From Oscillospiraceae bacterium (lineage in GTDB: Bacteria > Bacillota > Clostridia > Oscillospirales > Oscillospiraceae), in the NCBI GenBank assembly GCA_017561205.1, contig JAFZDL010000108.1, positions 1 through 64,000 of the forward strand: DNA of 64,000 nucleotides. The letters are read 5' to 3'. A program made the position numbers and the translations under genes. The notes beneath the pieces were generated by a model. It searched no databases and was not told the DNA's origin. It saw only the letters and a list, made by a program, of their open reading frames with translations. Below, piece after piece: positions 49,522 through 58,896 of the stretch (its first letter is position 1; every line of letters begins with the position of its first letter).

Positions 49522-50258
49522 AATGTCTGATCCTTGCCGCGGGTTATGCTACCCGGCTGTACCCCTTGACTGAGAATTTTCCCAAGCCCCTGCTGGATGT
49601 AGGTGGCAAGACTATTTTGGATTGGCTTGTGGATGATATTCATACTGCCGGTTTGGTGGATGAATTTGTGGTGATCTCCAACCATAAATTTGCCCACCAT
49701 TTTGATAAGTGGGCCGCTACCAAGTCTATGAAAGTTACTGTGGTGGATGATGGCACCGACTCTAATGAGACCCGCCTGGGTGCGGTGAAGGATATCCAGT
49801 TCGCTATCGACCAGCTGGATTTGGACGACGATATGCTGGTCATTGCCGGTGACAATGTGCTGGATTTCAGCCTGACCAAATTCATAAGCTATGCCAAGGA
49901 AAAGAATACCTCCTGCATTATGCGCTACTATGAGCCCCAGGAGAAGAAACTGGTCAAATGCGGTGTGGTGGAGATCGATGAAAATGACCGCATCGTGTCT
50001 ATGGAAGAAAAGCCTGCAGAGCCCAAATCCCATTGGTGCTGCCCGCCTTTTTATTACTACACTCGCAAGGATGCTAAGCTGGTAGCAAAGGGTATCGAAG
50101 CCGGTTGCGGCACGGATGCGCCCGGGAGCTATATTGCCTGGTTGTGCACCCAGACTCCGGTGTTTGCTATGGAAATGCCCGGAAGGCGCTTTGACGTTGG
50201 CAATCTGGATAGTTACAACAAAATCAAAAATGAATATAAGGGGATTGCTGTATGCTGA
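49518..50258 (+). CDS. Sugar-1-phosphate nucleotidyltransferase
   Basis: This 246-residue nucleotidyltransferase has 'LAAGYATRLYPLT' (about 6-18) and 'FPKPLLDVGGK' (about 21-31), plus Asp in 'AGDNVLD' and 'VGNLDSYN' near the end. It joins a sugar-1-phosphate to a nucleoside triphosphate. It is four-base overlapped with the GHMP kinase and seven-base overlapped with the epimerase, forming a kinase-pyrophosphorylase-epimerase trio that most simply makes a UDP-uronic acid. Confidence 0.85.
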   Translation: MKCLILAAGYATRLYPLTENFPKPLLDVGGKTILDWLVDDIHTAGLVDEFVVISNHKFAHHFDKWAATKSMKVTVVDDGTDSNETRLGAVKDIQFAIDQLDLDDDMLVIAGDNVLDFSLTKFISYAKEKNTSCIMRYYEPQEKKLVKCGVVEIDENDRIVSMEEKPAEPKSHWCCPPFYYYTRKDAKLVAKGIEAGCGTDAPGSYIAWLCTQTPVFAMEMPGRRFDVGNLDSYNKIKNEYKGIAVC

Positions 50259-51325
50259 CACCTAATGTAAATTTGAACGGTAAGACCATTTTGGTCACCG
50301 GTGCTGCCGGTTTTATCGGCGCAAACCTGGTGATAGAGCTGCTGCGGACTACGGAAAAGGTCCATATTGTTGGCCTGGACTCTATCAATGATTACTATGA
50401 TGTGTCCATCAAGCATTGGCGCTTGGAGGAGATTGAGAAGCTAGCTTCCCAGTATCCTGCTTCTCAGTGGACCTTTATCAAGGGCAATATTGCTGATAAG
50501 GCCCTCGTTGAGAGCTGCTTTACTAAGTACAGCTTTGACGTGGTAGTGAATCTGGCGGCTCAGGCCGGTGTCCGCTATTCCATCGCCAACCCGGATGCCT
50601 ATCTTGAGGCCAACCTCATCGGCTTCTATAATATCTTACAGGCCTGCCGGAATCATCCGGTGGAGCATTTGGTGTACGCATCTTCTTCCAGTGTATACGG
50701 CTCCAACAAGAAGGTGCCTTACTCCACAGACGATAAGGTGGATAACCCACTTTCTTTGTACGCGGCTACTAAGAAATGCAATGAGCTACTGGCCCATTCC
50801 TATTCCAAGCTCTATAATATCCCATCTACCGGTCTGCGTTTTTTTACCGTTTACGGCCCTGCCGGCCGCCCGGATATGGCTTACTTTGGCTTTACCAATA
50901 AGCTGCTCAAGGGCGAGAACATTCAAATCTTCAACTTCGGCAACTGCAAGCGGGACTTCACTTTTGTGGATGACATCGTGGAGGGCGTGAAGCGAGTAAT
51001 GCAGCACGCACCCGAGAAGCAGACCGGCGAGGACGGCCTGCCTGTGCCGCCTTACCGGGTGTATAATATCGGCAATTCCAACCCAGAGAATCTGCTGGAC
51101 TTCGTGGATATCTTGCAGCAGGAGCTGATTGCTGCAGGTGTTTTGCCTGAAGATTATGATTTCGAGGCCCATAAGGAACTGGTACCTATGCAGCTTGGCG
51201 ATGTGCCTGTGACCTTTGCTGACACCACACCCTTGGAGGAGGATTTCGGATTCAAGCCCAACACCCCTTTGAGAGAGGGTTTGCGGAAATTTGCCCGGTG
51301 GTACAAGGAGTTTTATAAAGTATGA
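50252..51325 (+). CDS. NAD-dependent epimerase, UDP-glucuronate 4-epimerase-like
   Basis: This 357-residue extended SDR has the N-terminal 'TGAAGFIGANLV' (about 17-28), 'NLAAQAGVRYSI' (about 98-109), catalytic 'YAATKK' (Tyr/Lys) and 'YGPAGRPDMAYFGF'. These features match UDP-glucuronate 4-epimerases, which interconvert UDP-GlcA and UDP-GalA. Together with the GHMP kinase and nucleotidyltransferase, it points to galacturonate-type residues in the polymer. Confidence 0.87.
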   Translation: MLTPNVNLNGKTILVTGAAGFIGANLVIELLRTTEKVHIVGLDSINDYYDVSIKHWRLEEIEKLASQYPASQWTFIKGNIADKALVESCFTKYSFDVVVNLAAQAGVRYSIANPDAYLEANLIGFYNILQACRNHPVEHLVYASSSSVYGSNKKVPYSTDDKVDNPLSLYAATKKCNELLAHSYSKLYNIPSTGLRFFTVYGPAGRPDMAYFGFTNKLLKGENIQIFNFGNCKRDFTFVDDIVEGVKRVMQHAPEKQTGEDGLPVPPYRVYNIGNSNPENLLDFVDILQQELIAAGVLPEDYDFEAHKELVPMQLGDVPVTFADTTPLEEDFGFKPNTPLREGLRKFARWYKEFYKV

Positions 51326-51653
51326 TAGCCTTGCGCTTATAAGGCGCTATTTTGGACAATAGGGGAAATGCGGAAAATATTGGAAATTCGTGGCATTTTG
51401 CGAAGATTCAAAAAGTGTCCGGAAACGACCGTATTCGCTTATGAAAAAGATGAAAAAAACCGCTGAAATTGAGATTTTTTTGAAGATTTTGGGGAGTTTT
51501 TTGAGATTGCGTTTTGACAGGGGATGTAGTATAATACTATGCGATAAATTGCGCGAATTTGCACGAAAGTAGCGCAATATGCGCCGGTCTGACGAATGAG
51601 CGGGTGGCGTATAGGATTGTAAATAAGACGGAAATTCTGAGAGAGTACGTAAA
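51326..51653. other. Intergenic promoter region before the glycosyltransferase block
   Basis: No gene. A weak GCGCTTATAAGGCGC inverted repeat (about 51,337-51,351) follows the epimerase and may terminate transcription. A consensus promoter is near 51,507. After the -10 there are about 120 bases of untranslated leader with no obvious riboswitch. Confidence 0.5.
51507..51535 (+). promoter_or_regulatory. Promoter of the glycosyltransferase block
   Basis: -35 TTGCGT (51507-51512), 17-base spacer, -10 TATAAT (51530-51535). It precedes the long co-directional run from the initiating transferase onward. Confidence 0.65.
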
Positions 51654-52361
51654 ATGATTTTGAAAAAGTGGGAAGATCTTCCGGATCAGCTCCGCATAGA
51701 TGCTGTTCGGCCTTATTATGACATTCTGAAAAAGAAGCAGACCAGCTTGGCCCTGAAGCGGATCTTTGATGTTTTGGTATCGGCTGTGATGCTGGTTGTC
51801 CTGCTGCCGGTGTTTTTGCTTTTGGCGGTGGCCATCAAGCTGGATTCCCCCGGCCCGGTGTTTTACCGGCAGGTCCGTGTGACCCAATACGGAAAACAGT
51901 TCCGTATTTTTAAGTTCCGCTCTATGGTGAGCAATGCGGATAAAATCGGCGCGCAGGTTACTGTGGGAAACGACAGCCGTATTACGCGTATGGGCAAGCT
52001 CATTCGCAAGTGCCGTTTGGACGAGCTGTGCCAGCTGATCGATGTATTCCGTGGTACCATGACCTTCGTGGGTACCCGCCCGGAAGTGCCTAAGTATGTG
52101 GCAGCCTATACACCTGAAATGCATGCGACCCTGCTTTTGCCGGCGGGCGTTACCAGCCTGGCCAGCATTATGTACAAGGACGAGGACGAATTGTTAGCGG
52201 GCGCAGAGGATGTGGAGAAGACCTACACCCAGCAGGTGCTGCCCGAAAAAATGCGCTACAACCTGGAAGCTATTAAGAAATTTAGCTTCTGGAGCGACAT
52301 TAAGTTGATGTTTATAACTGTGCTTGCTGTGCTAGGCAAGGATTACACAGAAAAAGGATAA
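51654..52361 (+). CDS. Initiating sugar-phosphate transferase (WcaJ/PglC type)
   Basis: This 235-residue bacterial sugar transferase has one hydrophobic helix/hairpin (about 37-60) and the catalytic region 'PVFYRQVRVTQYGK', 'FKFRSM', 'RLDELCQLIDVF' and 'TFVGTRPEV'. It moves a phospho-sugar from a UDP-sugar to undecaprenyl phosphate, beginning repeat-unit synthesis. The primer sugar could be the CapD/DegT product or the 2,3-diacetamido uronate. It begins the second transcription unit of the locus. Confidence 0.92.
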   Translation: MILKKWEDLPDQLRIDAVRPYYDILKKKQTSLALKRIFDVLVSAVMLVVLLPVFLLLAVAIKLDSPGPVFYRQVRVTQYGKQFRIFKFRSMVSNADKIGAQVTVGNDSRITRMGKLIRKCRLDELCQLIDVFRGTMTFVGTRPEVPKYVAAYTPEMHATLLLPAGVTSLASIMYKDEDELLAGAEDVEKTYTQQVLPEKMRYNLEAIKKFSFWSDIKLMFITVLAVLGKDYTEKG

Positions 52362-52386
52362 AGAGCAAATTGGAGGAGAATGCATA

Positions 52387-53616
52387 ATGAATATCTGGCT
52401 GATCAATCACTATGCTGTGCCCCCTAAGTATTATCCCCTTGCCCGACAGACATGTTTTGCAAAGCATCTAATGGCGATGGGGCATAACGTTACGATTTTT
52501 GCCGCCAGTACGGTCCACAACTCCGATCAGAATCTGATTACCGATGGTTCCAGATGGAGGGAGGAAACCGACGACGGCGTGCATTATGTATATATCAAGT
52601 GTATGGATTATGCCGGTAGCGGCTTGAAGCGAATTTACAATATTTGCGAATTTGCCTGGAAGCTTCCGGGCGTGTGCAAAAAATTTCCAAAGCCGGATGC
52701 CATTGTGGCTACGTCTATGCCTCCCACCTCCTGCGCTGTGGGTGTAAAACTTGCAAGGAAATATGGTTGCAAGGGTATAGCGGAAATTGCGGATCTGTGG
52801 CCGGAGTCTATTGTTGCCTACGACATTGCAGGACCTCGCAACCCGGCGGTGGTCGCCCTGCGCTGGCTGGAAAAATGGATCTACAAAAAGGCAGATGCAG
52901 TGGTATTCACAATGGAAAATGCCTACCAGTATATAGAAGATATGCACTGGCAGAAACAGATACCTCGAGAGAAGGTCCACTATGTAAACAACGGTGTGGA
53001 TCTTGCATTGTTTGAATACAACAAGGAACACTATCATGTGGAAGATGTAGATCTGGAAGATGAAAGCAGTTTCAAGGTGATCTACACGGGCTCGATACGA
53101 AAGGTAAATAATCTCGGCCTTTTGCTGGATGCGGCGAAGAAGGTTACGGATGGACGGATTCGCTTTTTGATTTGGGGAGGCGGCGATGAATTGCCCGCCC
53201 TTCAGCAGCGTGTGGTGGATGAACAGATTCAAAATGTGATCTTTAAGGGGAAGGTAGACAAGGCGTATATACCTTACATTGTGAGCAAGGCTGACCTAAA
53301 CATCGCCCACAATACACCCTCACCGCTGTTCCGCTACGGCATCAGTTTTAACAAGCTCTTTGACTATTTGGCGGCAGGGAAGCCGATCTTGTCCGATTTT
53401 TCCTGCGGCCATAATCCTGCAGTAATATTCGGCGCCAGTATTGAGGTGACCGAGCCAACGCCGGAGAATATCGCAAGAGCTATCGAGACGGTTACAAATA
53501 TGGAACCGGATGAATATCATCGGCTTTGTGCCAATGCCAAGGCAGCGGCTGTAGAGTATTCCTTTGAGAATTTAACAAAAAAATTATCGTGTTTAATACA
53601 GAATATATCAAAATAA
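52387..53616 (+). CDS. Glycosyltransferase family 4, WbuB-like
   Basis: This 409-residue GT-B enzyme has the N-terminal 'NHYAVPPKYYPLARQ' typical of WbuB-type transferases, a donor-binding 'YTGSIRKVNNLGLLLDA' loop (about 237-253) and a C-terminal 'FDYLAAGKPILSD' motif. No signal peptide is seen; it works at the inner face of the membrane, adding a residue to the lipid-linked repeat unit. AATTGGAGGAGAATGCATA precedes the start. Confidence 0.85.
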   Translation: MNIWLINHYAVPPKYYPLARQTCFAKHLMAMGHNVTIFAASTVHNSDQNLITDGSRWREETDDGVHYVYIKCMDYAGSGLKRIYNICEFAWKLPGVCKKFPKPDAIVATSMPPTSCAVGVKLARKYGCKGIAEIADLWPESIVAYDIAGPRNPAVVALRWLEKWIYKKADAVVFTMENAYQYIEDMHWQKQIPREKVHYVNNGVDLALFEYNKEHYHVEDVDLEDESSFKVIYTGSIRKVNNLGLLLDAAKKVTDGRIRFLIWGGGDELPALQQRVVDEQIQNVIFKGKVDKAYIPYIVSKADLNIAHNTPSPLFRYGISFNKLFDYLAAGKPILSDFSCGHNPAVIFGASIEVTEPTPENIARAIETVTNMEPDEYHRLCANAKAAAVEYSFENLTKKLSCLIQNISK

Positions 53617-53644
53617 ATATTACAAGGAAAGAAGGCGTTTTAAA

Positions 53645-54772
53645 TTGCAATTTATAGATTTGAAAGCCCAATATCAGGCACTGAAAACTGAAATCGATGA
53701 GAATATCCATGCTGTTCTGGATGTAGGCCAGTACATTGGCGGCGCTCCCGTCAAGGAGCTGGAGGAAAAGCTGGCGGCCTTTGTGGGCCGGAAGCACTGC
53801 ATCAGCTGCGCTAACGGAACCGACGCGCTGCAGATTGCATTTATGGTCTATGGCATCGGCGCCGGTGACGCCGTGTTCTGCTCCGACATCACCTTTATTT
53901 CCTCTACTGAGCCTTCCAAGATGTTCGGCGCAGCATCTGTATTCTGCGATATTCAGCCCGACACCTATAATATGAGCCCGGAGAGCCTGGAAAAGCAAAT
54001 TCAGGCAGTGCTTGCAGAGGGCAAGCTGAAGCCCAAGGCTGTAATTGCTGTAGATATTCTGGGAAATCCTTGCGATTATGATGCCATCATCCCCATCTGT
54101 GAAAAGTATGGTCTGATTCTGATTGAAGACGCAGCTCAGAGCTTCGGTGCTTCCTACAAGGGCAAGCGGTGCTGCTCCTTTGGCCAGATCGCTACTACCT
54201 CTTTCTTCCCGGCAAAGCCTTTGGGTTGCTACGGCGACGGTGGTGCCATCTTTGTGGATGATGACGAGCTGGCCCATGTGATCCGCTCCATCTGTGTCCA
54301 CGGCAAGGGTCCCAAGGGCAAGTATGACAATATTCGCGTGGGTGTGAATTCCCGGCTGGATACCATCCAGGCCGCTATTCTGCTACCCAAGTTCAAGGCT
54401 CTGGAAGACTATGAGATTGCCAACCGGCAGAGCGTAGCCAAGCGCTACAATGAGGCATTTGCTGCAGATTTCACTACCCCCTTCGTGCAGGATGATTGCA
54501 TCAGCATTTATGCGCAGTACGCCCTCCTGGCTAAGGACACCGAGACCCGGGACCGGGTGGTTGCCCATCTGACAGAAAAGAAGATCCCCAATATGATTTA
54601 CTACCCCACTCCCCAGCATGCACTGCCTGTGTTTGAGAACGAGCCCACCTATGGTGAAAGCTTTACCAATGCCAACGACTACTGCGCCAGAACCCTCTCT
54701 CTGCCCATGCATCCTTATATGGATCCGGCAGACCAGGAACTGGTTATCAAGACTGTTTTGGAGGCACTGTAA
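53645..54772 (+). CDS. wbpE: DegT-type UDP-3-keto-uronate aminotransferase (WbpE-like)
   Basis: This 375-residue PLP aminotransferase has the Schiff-base Lys in '[17 protein letters not shown]' (about 181-197) and matches the WbpE/WlbC subgroup, in which the cofactor-binding '[13 protein letters not shown]' precedes it. It should aminate C3 of UDP-3-keto-GlcNAcA. The start is TTG at 53645, with AAGAAGG upstream. It overlaps the next acetyltransferase by one base (TAATG), and WbpA and WbpB homologues follow, so the assignment is supported by context. Confidence 0.85.
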   Translation: MQFIDLKAQYQALKTEIDENIHAVLDVGQYIGGAPVKELEEKLAAFVGRKHCISCANGTDALQIAFMVYGIGAGDAVFCSDITFISSTEPSKMFGAASVFCDIQPDTYNMSPESLEKQIQAVLAEGKLKPKAVIAVDILGNPCDYDAIIPICEKYGLILIEDAAQSFGASYKGKRCCSFGQIATTSFFPAKPLGCYGDGGAIFVDDDELAHVIRSICVHGKGPKGKYDNIRVGVNSRLDTIQAAILLPKFKALEDYEIANRQSVAKRYNEAFAADFTTPFVQDDCISIYAQYALLAKDTETRDRVVAHLTEKKIPNMIYYPTPQHALPVFENEPTYGESFTNANDYCARTLSLPMHPYMDPADQELVIKTVLEAL

Positions 54773-55347
54773 TGGAGAAGAATTACTTCGTGCATGAATC
54801 CAGCTACGTAGATGAAGGCTGTACCATTGGCGAGGGCACCAAGATCTGGCATTTCTCCCATATTATGAAGGATTGTGCCATTGGCCCTAAGTGCAACATT
54901 GGGCAAAATGTAGTGATCTCCCCGGGCGTGGTTCTGGGTGAGGGTGTAAAGATTCAGAACAACGTTTCTGTTTACACCGGTGTTGTTTGTGAAGACGGTG
55001 TTTTCTTGGGACCCTCCTGCGTATTCACCAATGTGATCAACCCCCGCGCCTTTATTGAGCGGAAGGATGAGTACAGAAAGACCACGATAAAAAAAGGTGC
55101 CAGCATCGGCGCCAACGCTACCATTGTCTGTGGTCACGATATCGGTAGATATGCTTTTATCGGTGCCGGTTCTGTAGTTACCAAGAATGTTCCGGACTAT
55201 GCTATGGTTTATGGCACTCCCGCAAGAATTCATGGCTATGTATGTCAGTGTGGCGTGAAGCTGCACTTTACAGATGGTGAGGCCTGCTGCCCCACCTGTG
55301 GTAAAAAATATGAGCTGAAAAACGAAATCGTAAAGGAGATTGATTAA
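54772..55347 (+). CDS. wbpD: Hexapeptide acetyltransferase (WbpD-like)
   Basis: This 191-residue left-handed beta-helix N-acetyltransferase has '[20 protein letters not shown]', '[16 protein letters not shown]' and a catalytic His in '[10 protein letters not shown]'. It ends with a small Cys-rich tail ('CQCGVKL', 'CCPTCGKKY') that could bind zinc. WbpD/WlbB enzymes acetylate the 3-amino group of UDP-GlcNAc(3NH2)A. It overlaps wbpE upstream and is followed closely by wbpA. Confidence 0.87.
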   Translation: MEKNYFVHESSYVDEGCTIGEGTKIWHFSHIMKDCAIGPKCNIGQNVVISPGVVLGEGVKIQNNVSVYTGVVCEDGVFLGPSCVFTNVINPRAFIERKDEYRKTTIKKGASIGANATIVCGHDIGRYAFIGAGSVVTKNVPDYAMVYGTPARIHGYVCQCGVKLHFTDGEACCPTCGKKYELKNEIVKEID

Positions 55348-55348
55348 C

Positions 55349-56668
55349 ATGTCTATCAAAGAACAACTCATTGAGAAAATTCAAAACAAAACTCTATCCA
55401 TGGGTGTATGCGGTTTGGGTTATGTAGGCTTGCCCCTGGCTGTGGATAAGGCGCGCCATGGCTTTAAGACCATCGGCTTTGATGTGCAGCAGGAGAAGGT
55501 TGACATGGTCAACCGTGGCGAGAACTATATCGGCGACGTGGTGGATGCAGAGCTGAAGGAGCTGGTTGCATCCGGTATGCTGAGTGCTACCACCGATTTC
55601 TCTAAGGTCTGCGATGTAGACTTCATCGCAATTTGCGTACCCACCCCTTTGGATGCCCATCAGCAGCCGGATATCAGCTATGTTCGCTCCTCTGCTGAGG
55701 CCATTGCCAAGTATCTGACCAAGGGCACTATGGTGGTTCTGGAATCCACCACTTACCCTGGCACCACCGAGGAACTGCTGAAGCCCATCCTGGAAAAGGG
55801 CAGTGGCCTTGTTTGCGGAAAGGACTTTTACCTGGGCTTCTCTCCCGAGCGTGTTGACCCGGGCAACTTGATTTACAAGACCTCCAACACCCCCAAGGTA
55901 GTTGGCGCTATCGGTGAAGATGCTATGGAAGTTATCTCCATGGTTTACCGTGCCATTTTGGATGGCGATGTCCATACTGTTTCTTCTCCCGCAGTTGCTG
56001 AAATGGAGAAGATCCTGGAGAACACCTACCGAAACATTAACATCGGCTTGGTGAACGAATTGGCCATCCTGTGCAACAAGATGGGCATCAATATTTGGGA
56101 AGTCATCGACGCAGCCAAGACCAAGCCCTACGGCTTCCAGGCATTCTATCCCGGCCCCGGCCTGGGCGGTCACTGCATCCCCCTGGATCCCTACTACCTG
56201 AGCTGGAAGGCTCGTGAGTACGGCTTCCACACCTCTATGATCGAGTCCTCCATGATGATCAATGACCGGATGCCCGAATATACCGTAGAGCGCGCCGGCA
56301 AGATCCTCAACCGCCATAAGAAGGCCCTCAACGGCGCCAAGGTTCTGATCCTGGGCGTTGCTTACAAGCAGGATATCGACGACTATCGTGAGAGCCCCGC
56401 GCTGCACGTCATTGAAGAGTTCCACAAGACTGGCGCAAATGTTGATTTCTACGATCCCTACATTGCCAAGTATCGTGAAAAGGGTCAGTGGTTCGAGGGC
56501 ATTCCTGCCATCAGCAAGGAGATTCTGAACCAGTATGATCTGGTCTGTATCACTACCGGTCACACCAACGTGGACTACGAAATGGTAGCCAATGCAGGTA
56601 TTCCTGTGTTTGACTGCAAGAACGTGACCAAGAACATTGCCAACAAGGAAAACATTGAGGTTCTGTAA
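55349..56668 (+). CDS. wbpA: UDP-N-acetylglucosamine 6-dehydrogenase (WbpA-like)
   Basis: This 439-residue UDP-sugar dehydrogenase has N-terminal 'GVCGLGYVGLPLAV', 'PTPLDAHQQPD', the active-site Cys in 'GPGLGGHCIPLDPY' (about 255-268) and a C-terminal UDP-binding 'YKQDIDDYRESPAL'. It oxidises UDP-GlcNAc at C6 to the uronic acid, the entry step of the diacetamido-uronate route. ATG at 55349 follows AAGGAG; the TTG at 55340 is less likely. Confidence 0.9.
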   Translation: MSIKEQLIEKIQNKTLSMGVCGLGYVGLPLAVDKARHGFKTIGFDVQQEKVDMVNRGENYIGDVVDAELKELVASGMLSATTDFSKVCDVDFIAICVPTPLDAHQQPDISYVRSSAEAIAKYLTKGTMVVLESTTYPGTTEELLKPILEKGSGLVCGKDFYLGFSPERVDPGNLIYKTSNTPKVVGAIGEDAMEVISMVYRAILDGDVHTVSSPAVAEMEKILENTYRNINIGLVNELAILCNKMGINIWEVIDAAKTKPYGFQAFYPGPGLGGHCIPLDPYYLSWKAREYGFHTSMIESSMMINDRMPEYTVERAGKILNRHKKALNGAKVLILGVAYKQDIDDYRESPALHVIEEFHKTGANVDFYDPYIAKYREKGQWFEGIPAISKEILNQYDLVCITTGHTNVDYEMVANAGIPVFDCKNVTKNIANKENIEVL

Positions 56669-56689
56669 GAAGAACAAAGGGGTTTCCCT

Positions 56690-57793
56690 ATGAAAAGATG
56701 CATTTTTCACTATCTCCACCCCATCGAGGACCGACCCGGAATCGGGTCGGCGCTTCGGCCTTGTCAGATGCTGCGCGCCTTGCGGGCGATTGGCTACGAG
56801 GTGGACGTGGTTGCTGGGTACAGCCATGAGCGAAAGAAGAAGATCCGGGCTATAAAAAAGCGGATACGCGACGGCGTTGTTTACGACTTTGTGTACTCTG
56901 AAAGCGTAAACGACCCTACGCTGCTGTCAGACAGTGATCATCTGCCCCGTCATCCTTTTTTGGATTTTCGCTTTTTGGGATTTTGCCGGAAGAATGGTGT
57001 CCCTGTTGGCTTGTTCTACCGGGATATGCATTGGCAGTTCCCAGTGTACCGAGAGCGTGTAGCCCGCTGGAAGCAGATGATTACCCTGCCGTTATTTCGG
57101 TATGATTTGCGCATGTACCGCAAGAATGTGGATGTTTTGTATGTCCCTTCTGAGAGAATGGGCGAGATTGTGCCCCACAGCACAACAAAACCACTACCTC
57201 CCGGTGGACAGAAACGACCGGAGGTGCTGGACTGCAGAGCATCAAAGGCGCAAGAAAAGGGAAGTTTGCGGGTGTTCTATGTGGGCAATGTGATGGGTGT
57301 GTATGATTTGACAGACTTTTGTAAAGCTGTCAAAGAAACAGAAAATGTGCATTTGACGATTTGTACACCCCAGACAAGTTGGGAGCAAATGCAACGCAAC
57401 TATGCGCCGTATTTATGCGACCGAATTCGCGTGGTGCATAAGTCCAGTGGGGAACTTCAACCGTACTATGAGGAAGCTGATGTTTTCTGCTGTTGCCTGG
57501 AAGTAAACCAATATACAGCGCTTGCAATGCCCATAAAGGTCTTTGAAGCCATCAGCTATGGTGTGCCTGTGATGATATCGGATGGCATTGCTGCCGGTGA
57601 ATTGATTGCCCGGGAGAAATGTGGCTGGATCGTTCAGAACAATGCCGAAGATTATGCGCGGCTTCTGAAATTCTTGCGGGACGAACCGGATGATGTGCGC
57701 CAAAAGACAAAAAATACCTTGATGATTGCACCGACTCATAGCTGGGAATCCCGTGCCCAACAGGTCGCTGAAGATTTAACGAATTTAAAATAA
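56690..57793 (+). CDS. Glycosyltransferase family 4
   Basis: This 367-residue GT-B-fold enzyme has an N-terminal 'EDRPGIGSALRPCQMLRAL' acceptor part, a middle 'VFYVGNVMGVYDL' donor-domain start (about 196-208) and 'PIKVFEAISYGVPVMISDG' (about 284-302). It is coded between wbpA and wbpB. It adds a sugar to the growing repeat unit; donor and linkage cannot be read. A good AACAAAGGGGTTTCCCT precedes the ATG. Confidence 0.82.
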   Translation: MKRCIFHYLHPIEDRPGIGSALRPCQMLRALRAIGYEVDVVAGYSHERKKKIRAIKKRIRDGVVYDFVYSESVNDPTLLSDSDHLPRHPFLDFRFLGFCRKNGVPVGLFYRDMHWQFPVYRERVARWKQMITLPLFRYDLRMYRKNVDVLYVPSERMGEIVPHSTTKPLPPGGQKRPEVLDCRASKAQEKGSLRVFYVGNVMGVYDLTDFCKAVKETENVHLTICTPQTSWEQMQRNYAPYLCDRIRVVHKSSGELQPYYEEADVFCCCLEVNQYTALAMPIKVFEAISYGVPVMISDGIAAGELIAREKCGWIVQNNAEDYARLLKFLRDEPDDVRQKTKNTLMIAPTHSWESRAQQVAEDLTNLK

Positions 57794-57807
57794 AGAGGAG
57801 ATTCAAT

Positions 57808-58887
57808 ATGAATTATGCACTGATTGGTTGCGGCCGAATTGCCACCAACCATATGAAGGCTGCTGTGAACAACAAGCTGAACATCGTCGCCGTCTGCGAC
57901 GTGCTGCCCGAAGCTATGGAAGCCCTGCTTGCCAAGCACGGACTGGAGAACGATACCTCTATTAAGCGTTATACTGACTATAAGAAGATGATCGCTGAAA
58001 ATGATATCACGTTGGCATCCATTGCCACAGAGAGCGGCATCCACGCTGAGATTGCGCTGCACTGCATCGATCAAGGCGTGAACGTGATTATTGAAAAACC
58101 CATGGCTATGTCCATTGACGATGCTGAGGAGATCATTCGCCGCAGCGAGGAAAAGGGCGTCAAGGTTTCTGCTTGTCACCAGAACCGGTTCAATGTGGCT
58201 ATTCAGGAATTGCGCCGGGCTGTGGAAGCAGATCGCTTCGGCCGCCTTTCCCACGGCTCCATCCATGTCCGCTGGAACCGCAACGAGGGCTATTATACGC
58301 AGGCTCCTTGGAGAGGCACTTGGGCGCAGGATGGCGGTTGCCTTATGAACCAGTGTATCCACGGCATTGACCTGCTGCGCTGGATGATGGGCGACGAGGT
58401 GGAAGAGGTCTACGGTGTCACCAAGCAGCAGTTCCATGACTATCTGGAATGCGAGGATATCGGTATGGCCGTTGTCAAGTTCAAGAACGGTGCTGTGGGC
58501 ACCATCGAAGGCACTACCAATGTCTACCCCAAGAATCTGGAAGAAACACTGTACCTGTTCGGCGAGACCGGCACTGTCAAGATCGGTGGCACCTCTACCA
58601 ATAATATTGATGTGTGGGACTTTGCTGACGAGGGCGAAGACGACTTGAAGAACAAGGGCCTGCAGGAGGCCACCTCCAATGTCTACGGCAATGGCCACAC
58701 CAGTCTGTTTGCAGATATGATGGATGCCATCGAGAACGACCGCAAGCCCTATGTGGACGCAGTTGCAGGCCGGAATGCCCTGGAAATGATCTTGGCTATT
58801 TATCAGTCTGCAGCTACCGGCAAGCCCGTAAAGCTGCCTCTGGTTGGCGTCGCCTCTACCGATTTTACCGGTCGTTTTGATAAGTAA
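57808..58887 (+). CDS. wbpB: Gfo/Idh/MocA oxidoreductase (WbpB-like)
   Basis: This 359-residue NAD-dependent oxidoreductase has N-terminal 'LIGCGRIATNHMKAAV' (about 4-19), 'IIEKPMAM' with the catalytic Lys (about 94-101) and 'WRGTWAQDGGCLMNQCIHGI' (about 169-188). This layout matches WbpB/WlbA, which oxidise C3 of UDP-GlcNAcA, working in partnership with WbpE. It completes, with wbpA, wbpE and wbpD, the route to UDP-2,3-diacetamido-2,3-dideoxy-glucuronate. An AAAGAGGAGATTCAAT ribosome site is present. Confidence 0.88.
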   Translation: MNYALIGCGRIATNHMKAAVNNKLNIVAVCDVLPEAMEALLAKHGLENDTSIKRYTDYKKMIAENDITLASIATESGIHAEIALHCIDQGVNVIIEKPMAMSIDDAEEIIRRSEEKGVKVSACHQNRFNVAIQELRRAVEADRFGRLSHGSIHVRWNRNEGYYTQAPWRGTWAQDGGCLMNQCIHGIDLLRWMMGDEVEEVYGVTKQQFHDYLECEDIGMAVVKFKNGAVGTIEGTTNVYPKNLEETLYLFGETGTVKIGGTSTNNIDVWDFADEGEDDLKNKGLQEATSNVYGNGHTSLFADMMDAIENDRKPYVDAVAGRNALEMILAIYQSAATGKPVKLPLVGVASTDFTGRFDK

Positions 58888-58896
58888 GAAACGTTT

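Noticed and set aside
51513..51535. TTGACA followed by TATAAT near 51,515-51,535 as a promoter
   Set aside because: The spacing between these boxes is only 10 bases. TTGCGT with a 17-base spacer to the same -10 is the better reading.
55394..56827. A 477-codon minus-strand frame
   Set aside because: Antisense of the UDP-sugar dehydrogenase, created by its codon bias; no ribosome site.
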